A stretch of DNA of 9,704 nt, from NCBI GenBank assembly GCA_022616395.1, contig JAKEEV010000958.1:1-9704 (forward strand), in the 5' to 3' direction. The translations under genes were made by a program, and so were the position numbers. This document shows, piece by piece, positions 6,701-9,704 of the stretch (the stretch's first letter is position 1; every line of letters starts with the position of its first letter). This DNA comes from Planctomycetia bacterium (GTDB lineage: Bacteria > Planctomycetota > Planctomycetia > Gemmatales > Gemmataceae). The notes below the pieces were generated by a model. It saw nothing but the letters and a program-made list of their open reading frames with translations. It searched no databases and was not told the origin of the DNA.

Positions 6701-7108
6701 AGCGCCGCGGTATTCGGTCCGAAGGTGATGATTATTGATGAGGGGGCAGGCTCCGGCGGTGACATGCTGCCGTACATGTTCCGCAAGTTTGAACTTGGGC
6801 CGCTCGTCGGGAAGCGGACATGGGGCGGACTGGTCGGCATCAGCGGCTATCCGGTGCTGATGGACGGTGGACGGGTGACCGCTCCGAGTCTGGCAATCTG
6901 GGTTCCCGACGGTGGGTTCATCGTCGAGAACGAGGGCGTGGCTCCCGATTACGATGTCACGATGTGGCCGAAGGATGTGATCGCCGGGAAGGATCCGCAA
7001 CTTGAGAAGGCGATCGAACTGGCTCTTGACGCGCTGAAGAAGAACCCGCCGAAGAAGGACGAACGTCCTCCGTATCCGCTGCGCGTCCGGCCCAGTGGCG
7101 AGAAGTGA
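3785..7108 (+). CDS. Secreted Tricorn protease homolog (S41 family)
   Basis: A 1107-residue Tricorn-like serine protease. Residues 1-24 form a Sec signal peptide ending AKA before D25. About 40-285 is a first beta-propeller with repeated SPDGK/TIAF blade motifs, about 290-690 a second propeller, about 700-780 the C1 helical domain, about 785-880 a PDZ domain (VKEGDYLLAVNGKEL), and about 885-1090 the C2 catalytic domain with DERFNSGG and RTWGG. The nucleophile is probably S990 (AGSGGD), with H767 (VGHSY) and a glutamate in VENEGVAPD (E1048 or E1050). Thermoplasma Tricorn has Ser before the histidine and Asp after the nucleophile; here both are Gly (G766, G991). Gly/Pro/Ala-rich inserts near 608-620 and 671-690 look like surface linkers. 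The family trims peptides of about proteasome-product size; here it likely acts on extracytoplasmic peptides. The start follows a weak AGG 8 bases upstream. A longer frame from 3560 would run through the hairpin array and is rejected. Confidence 0.92.
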   Translation: MRHALALVLFTAVGVFTSTGIAKADPDPTDTRLLSMPAVSAKNIAFVYAEDLWVADRDGKNPRRLTSDLGVESHPVFSHDGQTIAFSAQFDGNTDVYTIPLSGGSPTRLTAHPSPDTVRSFTPDGKGVLVSSPRHVYTNRHQQFFTVPLTGGMPTQLPIPWGFEASYSPDGQHIAYTPVRDATVQWKNYRGGTHSRIWVYNVKTHDVVEVPQPKTRCNDLDPNWVGGAIFFRSDRAGEYNVFSYDAGSKEVKQHTKFTDFPVLDINSDGKSLIFEQAGYLHTMTPPMTVSTRLKVGVAIDCLEARPRFAKGTKYVRSLSISPSGMRVAVEFRGEIVTIPAEKGDTRILTNTTSIHERSPSWSPDGKTIAYFADEGGEYQLVLAPQTGKGEVRKIKLTGTGFYYTPIWSRDSKKLLYRDNSQSIYFLDVESGKITKIVEPKYGLGRGLKASSWSPDSKWVTYAMNTPAAISRVYVYSLEEKKSFPVTDGLTEATEPCFDASGKYLYFLGSNDTGMSKHGFSQSASDTRSPRWSINLVVLNKDLPSPFLRESDEEKGNPEKPMPKSEPKKDAAFKIDFDGIDQRILAFPLPTGNYMGLQAGAAGQVFYVARPEPGAAPGAGPPGATLQRYDLDRRRATTVQPGVTAYELTPDGRKLLYGSGGNWFITSSAGGAAPTRPGGAPAPISVPSGAGKLNLDAIEVKVDPRAEWKQIFEEAWRINRDFFYDPNMHGADWPAMKKKYEQFLPHLTSNADLYRVIRWMLSELAVGHSYMNPGERPFDRKSVPGGLLGADYEIANERYRFKKIYGGLNWSATMRSPLTAPGVNVKEGDYLLAVNGKELKPTTELYSAFENTAGKLIEITVGPNPDGKGSRTVMVEPIASELNLRNMDWIDGNLKKVEKATGGKVGYVYVRDTAGGGMADFKRYFFPQIDKDALIIDERFNSGGQIADYYIDILRRPFASYWALRHGADWRSPSAAVFGPKVMIIDEGAGSGGDMLPYMFRKFELGPLVGKRTWGGLVGISGYPVLMDGGRVTAPSLAIWVPDGGFIVENEGVAPDYDVTMWPKDVIAGKDPQLEKAIELALDALKKNPPKKDERPPYPLRVRPSGEK

Positions 7109-7141
7109 TCGTCTTTCCTAGGCGCCGCTTGCCGATCGGTC

Positions 7142-7182
7142 TTCATAGTAGTCCTCACGCTCCGCGTGAGGACTACTATGAA
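7142..7182. repeat. 19-bp perfect hairpin with GTAG/CTAC in the stem
   Basis: TTCATAGTAGTCCTCACGC (7142-7160) pairs exactly with 7164-7182 around a 3-nt loop (TCC). The stem carries GTAG at 7148-7151 and CTAC at 7173-7176. It begins 33 bases after the Tricorn stop and could stabilise or end that transcript, but on the plus strand it is followed by AA and not by U, so it is not a canonical terminator. Confidence 0.75.
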
Positions 7183-7212
7183 AAGCCCGCCTCGGCTCGG
7201 CGGGCCTACTTC
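7179..7212 (-). repeat. Shared repeat module, copy 2, with GTAG-headed hairpin
   Basis: TGAAAA followed by CCGCCTCGGCTCGGCGGGCC and TACTTC; 7187-7212 matches 2083-2108 with one difference. On the minus strand it reads GTAG (7209-7206), then the stem GCCCGCC/GGCGGGC (7205-7199 with 7191-7185). As at the first copy, it directly follows a long perfect palindrome and a TGAAAA junction. Confidence 0.65.
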
Positions 7213-7216
7213 GGAA

Positions 7217-7245
7217 GAGGGTGCCGCTTGCCGAGCGGCACCCTC
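7217..7245. repeat. 11-bp perfect hairpin
   Basis: GAGGGTGCCGC (7217-7227) pairs exactly with GCGGCACCCTC (7235-7245) around the 7-nt loop TTGCCGA. The stem and loop resemble the hairpin at 1986-2010, which has a GTAG head that this copy lacks. Confidence 0.6.
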
Positions 7246-7343
7246 GCAGGTTACGATGTTCCACGTTCTCTGAGTTTCTGTTTAGCTCGTGCTTTGCACA
7301 AGGGCGATGTTGCGTCGCCCAAGCGCTGACTCTGCCACTCCGC

Positions 7344-7479
7344 GTGAGGAAGGCTGTTCCAGCACCGCTTTCGATCATGACCGGTACCGGTAAAAAGCGG
7401 TCTGGAACAACCCCACCAATCGTGGTTCCGCTTTTTACCGGTACCGGTCATGATCGGCGGTGCCGTGAGCCTTCCACAC
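7344..7479. repeat. Long palindrome (about 136 bp) with 29-bp perfect arms
   Basis: Bases 7372-7400 are exactly complementary to 7428-7456, with a 27-nt centre. Each arm contains ACCGGTACCGGT (7380-7391 and 7437-7448), itself a 12-bp palindrome. Outside the perfect arms pairing continues with small gaps: GCACCGC (7362-7368) with GCGGTGC (7457-7463), and GTGAGGAAGGCT (7344-7355) with 7468-7479 at 11 of 12 positions. It could extrude as a cruciform or form a very long RNA hairpin. The layout suits a MITE-like or other non-autonomous element, though I see no target duplication. Confidence 0.75.
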
Positions 7480-7512
7480 TCTCAGGTCAGGAAGTAAACA
7501 ACCCGGAGAACA

Positions 7513-7550
7513 CAGCGGGCCGCGGAGCAATCCGCGGTCTGTTGCTTTTT
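7513..7550 (+). terminator. Terminator-like hairpin with GCAA tetraloop
   Basis: CCGCGGA (7520-7526), GCAA, TCCGCGG (7531-7537) form a perfect 7-bp core. Pairing extends outward to C7513-G7544 with some G-U pairs, and TTTTT follows at 7546-7550. This suits an intrinsic terminator on the plus strand that isolates the gene at 7664. There is no coding gene within 400 bases upstream, so it may end read-through from the Tricorn gene or an untranslated transcript. Confidence 0.6.
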
Positions 7551-7652
7551 CGCTCTCACATTTCGCGCTCTAACATTTCGTGTTGGCACGTTGGCTCTTT
7601 CGCCCCGACTGGCGCTGGGTTACACTGTTGTTTCAGGATCACATCTGTTCGC

Positions 7653-7657
7653 GGAGG
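7653..7657 (+). promoter_or_regulatory. Ribosome binding site, decides GTG start at 7664
   Basis: GGAGG lies 6 bases before the GTG at 7664 and is the best Shine-Dalgarno sequence in the window. It favours this start over the in-frame start at 7580. The latter would put 28 extra residues, several charged and aromatic, before the hydrophobic leader. Confidence 0.75.
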
Positions 7658-7663
7658 TGTCTC

Positions 7664-8845
7664 GTGACTCGATCCGCCGTGTTTCTGCTGTTAGCTGGAT
7701 TGCTCGTCCTCACGGCAGGTTCACCCCACTTGCCAGCCGCACTTGCCGACCCGCCCGCGAAGGAAGAGAAAAAAGGCATCGACCGCACGGGCGCGACCAA
7801 GAAGCGCTTGCTCAAGGAGTTCGGCGGAAGCGAGGAGAGCGAGGAAGCCGTGATGCTCGGTCTGGCCTGGCTCACGCAGATGCAAAAGAAAGAAGGCAAC
7901 TGGGTCTACGACATCGGGGTAACCAACGACAAGGCCGCCGCGACCGGAATGGCAACGCTGGCGTTTCTGGGAGCGGGTCAATCGCACAAGGCCGGACGCT
8001 ACAAGCAGACCGTTCAGGCCGCTCTCGACTGGCTGGTCAAGAACGTGGACATGAAAAACGGTCCCGACCGCGGGAAGTTCAACACCATCTCGAATATGTA
8101 CTCGCAGGGAATCGCGACGCTGGCTTTGTGCGAGGCGTATGGCATGACTCAGGATTCCTCGCTCAAGGATCCGGCACAGACCACGGTCAATTACATCCAA
8201 CAGGCTCAGGGAAAAAACGGAAGTTGGGGTTACAACGCGAAAAACAATGGCGATACGTCAATTGTCGGCTGGCAGATTCAGGCGCTTCACGCGGCCAAGC
8301 TCGCCGGACTGGACGTGGACCAGAAGGTCATCCAGAAGGCCATCGAGTTTCTCGACTTCGCGAGTTCCGGGCAAAACAAGTCCGCCTACGGGTACTTGGA
8401 CAAAGGCAGAGCGGCCCCGGCGACCTCCCTGACGGCGGTCGGGTTGTTGTGCCGCTACTACATCGATGACTGGCGATCCGAAACCGCCGGGTTCGCTGAA
8501 GGCTCCAAGGGGCTGATGAAGCGAGTGCCGTCGGCAGGCGATCAGTGGCCGATCCTCGACCTGTATTACTACTACTACGCGACCCAAGTCGTGCGCTACC
8601 ACGGCGGAGACGAATGGAAGACCTGGAACGAGGGGTTAAAGAAGGACGGCAGCAAGGGCGGAATGGCCGACTGGCTCATCGAGCTGCAAGTCAAGGATCC
8701 CGCCAAACGTGGAAGCTGGGATCCTGAACCGGGCTGGATCGGCAGGGGCTGCGGTCGGCTGGGAACAACGTGCTTGTGCCTGCTGACTCTTGAGGTGTAC
8801 TACCGCTACGACCCGAACGAAGGCCAGAAGCCGAAGAAGCCGTGA
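7664..8845 (+). CDS. Secreted squalene-cyclase/prenyltransferase-type repeat protein
   Basis: A 393-residue protein with a Sec signal peptide (hydrophobic stretch about 5-18, cleavage likely after ALA at residue 28), a charged linker, and alpha-alpha-toroid repeats from about residue 60. QW-like motifs are visible at 74-80 (QKKEGNW), 180-188 (QAQGKNGSW) and 342-352 (ending RGSW). At the place where squalene-hopene cyclases have DxDD, this protein has NNGD197TSIVGW with a single Asp, so cyclase activity is unlikely; its function is unknown. An unusual run of five tyrosines occurs in DLYYYYYATQ, and C363, C370 and C372 lie close together near the C-terminus. The start is a GTG with a strong binding site. 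It resembles the minus-strand protein at 2352-3539 in fold and size but uses Sec and not Tat export. A terminator 36 bases after the stop shows that it ends its transcript. Confidence 0.85.
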   Translation: MTRSAVFLLLAGLLVLTAGSPHLPAALADPPAKEEKKGIDRTGATKKRLLKEFGGSEESEEAVMLGLAWLTQMQKKEGNWVYDIGVTNDKAAATGMATLAFLGAGQSHKAGRYKQTVQAALDWLVKNVDMKNGPDRGKFNTISNMYSQGIATLALCEAYGMTQDSSLKDPAQTTVNYIQQAQGKNGSWGYNAKNNGDTSIVGWQIQALHAAKLAGLDVDQKVIQKAIEFLDFASSGQNKSAYGYLDKGRAAPATSLTAVGLLCRYYIDDWRSETAGFAEGSKGLMKRVPSAGDQWPILDLYYYYYATQVVRYHGGDEWKTWNEGLKKDGSKGGMADWLIELQVKDPAKRGSWDPEPGWIGRGCGRLGTTCLCLLTLEVYYRYDPNEGQKPKKP

Positions 8846-8880
8846 GTGGCTGAAGAAAGAAGACTCGGCGCGGAAGAACG

Positions 8881-8915
8881 GAGGCGACTCACCGTTGTGG
8901 GTCGCCTCTTCTTAT
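8881..8915 (+). terminator. Intrinsic terminator of the second repeat-protein gene
   Basis: GAGGCGAC (8881-8888) pairs with GTCGCCTC (8901-8908). The stem continues inward through a T-G pair and CAC/GTG to the tetraloop CGTT, giving 12 bp in all, followed by TTCTTATT. It lies between convergent genes and may also serve the minus-strand gene, though the minus-strand tail is less U-rich. Confidence 0.75.
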
Positions 8916-9704
8916 TCAATACGTCTGATCGCAGATCATGCAGTAGCGCTGGCCCGGCTTACCGGCGACCACGCGACCACAACCGGGACAGGCGTTCGGG
9001 TCTTTCGCGGTCGATTTGATCGCGGGGGTTACCGGCGGGGGCGGTAAAGTCGGTTTCGGCGCGCTCGGCGCGCTTGGCACAGGCGGCATCGCGGGTTTCG
9101 ATCCCGCGGCCGGAACGGGCGGGCGAACAGGCACCGCGGGTTTTGCCGTCGGCGGAGTTGGCGCTGGAGGCATCGCTGGCCGCGGAGGAGTCGGAGTTGG
9201 AGGAACGGGAGGAGTGGGCTTGGCCGTGGGAATGGGCGCGGGCCGGTTGCTTGCCGCAACGGGCATCGGAAGATCGAATCCATCATCATCGTCATCGAGC
9301 GACATCGCGACAGATTTCGGTCGAGGAGGAGTTGCCGGCCGTGGAGGAGTCGGCGCGGTGGCAGAAGATGTGCTCCCCGTGCGAACGGTAACCGTCACGC
9401 TACCAACTTCCTTGACAAACCCATTGGCGACAGCCGTCTCCCGGCCCACCGCGAGATCGTCACAGAGTACCTTGCCGTCGCGGACGTAAAACCGCATTGC
9501 AATCGGTGCTGCTCCTCGTGCCCACACCGTACAAGCGCGAGCATCGCCTCCGATCTTCACCGGCTCTGGGCCAAGCGTCACGGTGATCGTTTCGCGTTCG
9601 CCGAAGCGCACTTCGAGCCACGCGCGCCGGAATGCTGCTTCCGCCACCGCGACCATCAGCCCAATGCAGAAGCCCAGCACCAGCCCGCCGACCAACCGCC
9701 CCAC
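8916..9704 (-). CDS. Membrane protein with FHA-like region, Pro-rich linker and C-terminal zinc ribbon (partial)
   Basis: The visible 262 residues run into the right edge, so this is probably the C-terminal part of a longer protein; the GTG at the edge may be internal. Numbering from the edge: residues 4-24 are a glycine-rich hydrophobic segment (GGLVLGFCIGLMVAVAEA), probably a membrane helix. Residues 28-108 are a beta-rich region (LGPEPVKIGGD, ACTVWARG, VTVTV) like the degenerate forkhead-associated repeats I recall from planctomycete membrane proteins. Residues 115-235 are a low-complexity Pro/Ala/Thr linker with an acidic patch (SLDDDDDGFDLP). C239, C242, C255 and C258 form a CxxC-x12-CxxC zinc ribbon at the extreme C-terminus. 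Function is unknown; a signalling or scaffold role is a guess. The gene converges on the one at 7664-8845. Confidence 0.7.
   Translation of the reverse strand: MGRLVGGLVLGFCIGLMVAVAEAAFRRAWLEVRFGERETITVTLGPEPVKIGGDARACTVWARGAAPIAMRFYVRDGKVLCDDLAVGRETAVANGFVKEVGSVTVTVRTGSTSSATAPTPPRPATPPRPKSVAMSLDDDDDGFDLPMPVAASNRPAPIPTAKPTPPVPPTPTPPRPAMPPAPTPPTAKPAVPVRPPVPAAGSKPAMPPVPSAPSAPKPTLPPPPVTPAIKSTAKDPNACPGCGRVVAGKPGQRYCMICDQTY

Larger units (their letters stand above)
7109..7663. other. Intergenic region, dense palindrome field
   Basis: These 555 bases lie between the Tricorn gene and the second squalene-cyclase-like gene. I see no real gene in them. In order they hold a 19-bp perfect hairpin (7142-7182), the shared CCGCCTCGG module (7187-7212), an 11-bp perfect hairpin (7217-7245), a 6-bp GGGCGA/TCGCCC stem (7302-7320), a long palindrome (7344-7479) and a GNRA-loop terminator-like hairpin (7513-7550). 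The open frames across it translate palindrome arms (for example TGTGKKR on both strands) and are not credible. Confidence 0.75.

Noticed and set aside
5015..7000. 661-residue open frame on the minus strand
   Set aside because: It lies wholly inside the Tricorn gene, whose frame shows signal peptide, propellers, PDZ and catalytic motifs. The minus frame is rich in Arg, His and Val with no family features, typical of an antisense shadow in GC-rich coding DNA.
7221..7667. 148-residue plus-strand frame in the palindrome field
   Set aside because: It translates both arms of the long palindrome and the terminator-like hairpin, and has no protein-like features.
9016..9489. Glycine-rich 157-residue frame on the plus strand
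   Set aside because: It is the antisense of the proline-rich linker of the minus-strand protein; Pro codons read backward give Gly.

Overview
The window looks like chromosome of a planctomycete, most likely order Gemmatales (Gemmata and relatives). This rests on gene content and is an inference: Tat-exported enzymes with short twin-arginine leaders, a secreted Tricorn-like protease, two exported proteins with prenyltransferase/squalene-cyclase-type repeats, a membrane protein with a forkhead-associated-like region, proline-rich tail and zinc ribbon, loosely packed genes, and long intergenic regions full of short palindromic dispersed repeats. Base composition is moderately GC-rich. No rRNA or tRNA gene was seen to fix the taxonomy.

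Layout. 1-568: no convincing gene; a few small inverted repeats and a candidate promoter. 569-1819 (+): Tat-exported enolase-superfamily enzyme of the mandelate racemase/muconate lactonizing group. 1820-2351: non-coding, with a terminator-like hairpin followed by a mosaic of dispersed repeats. 2352-3539 (-): Tat-exported squalene-cyclase-like repeat protein. 3540-3784: divergent intergenic region holding three small related hairpins. 3785-7108 (+): secreted Tricorn protease homolog, the largest gene. 7109-7663: non-coding, the richest palindrome field in the window, ending in a terminator-like GNRA hairpin. 7664-8845 (+): second exported squalene-cyclase-like repeat protein, closed by a good intrinsic terminator. 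8916-9704 (-): C-terminal part of a membrane protein that runs off the right edge.

The four complete genes each carry an export signal (two Tat, two Sec), so their products probably act outside the cytoplasm. Nothing shows that they form one operon: they sit on alternating strands, are separated by hundreds of bases, and appear to be separate transcription units. The strongest unexplained signal is not a gene. Seven hairpins in three separate intergenic regions have GTAG (or CTAC on the other strand) at the stem foot, which is the layout of REP elements mobilised by RAYT transposases. They are intermixed with a three-copy repeat family, a 21-bp and a 19-bp perfect palindrome, and a long cruciform-like palindrome of about 136 bp.
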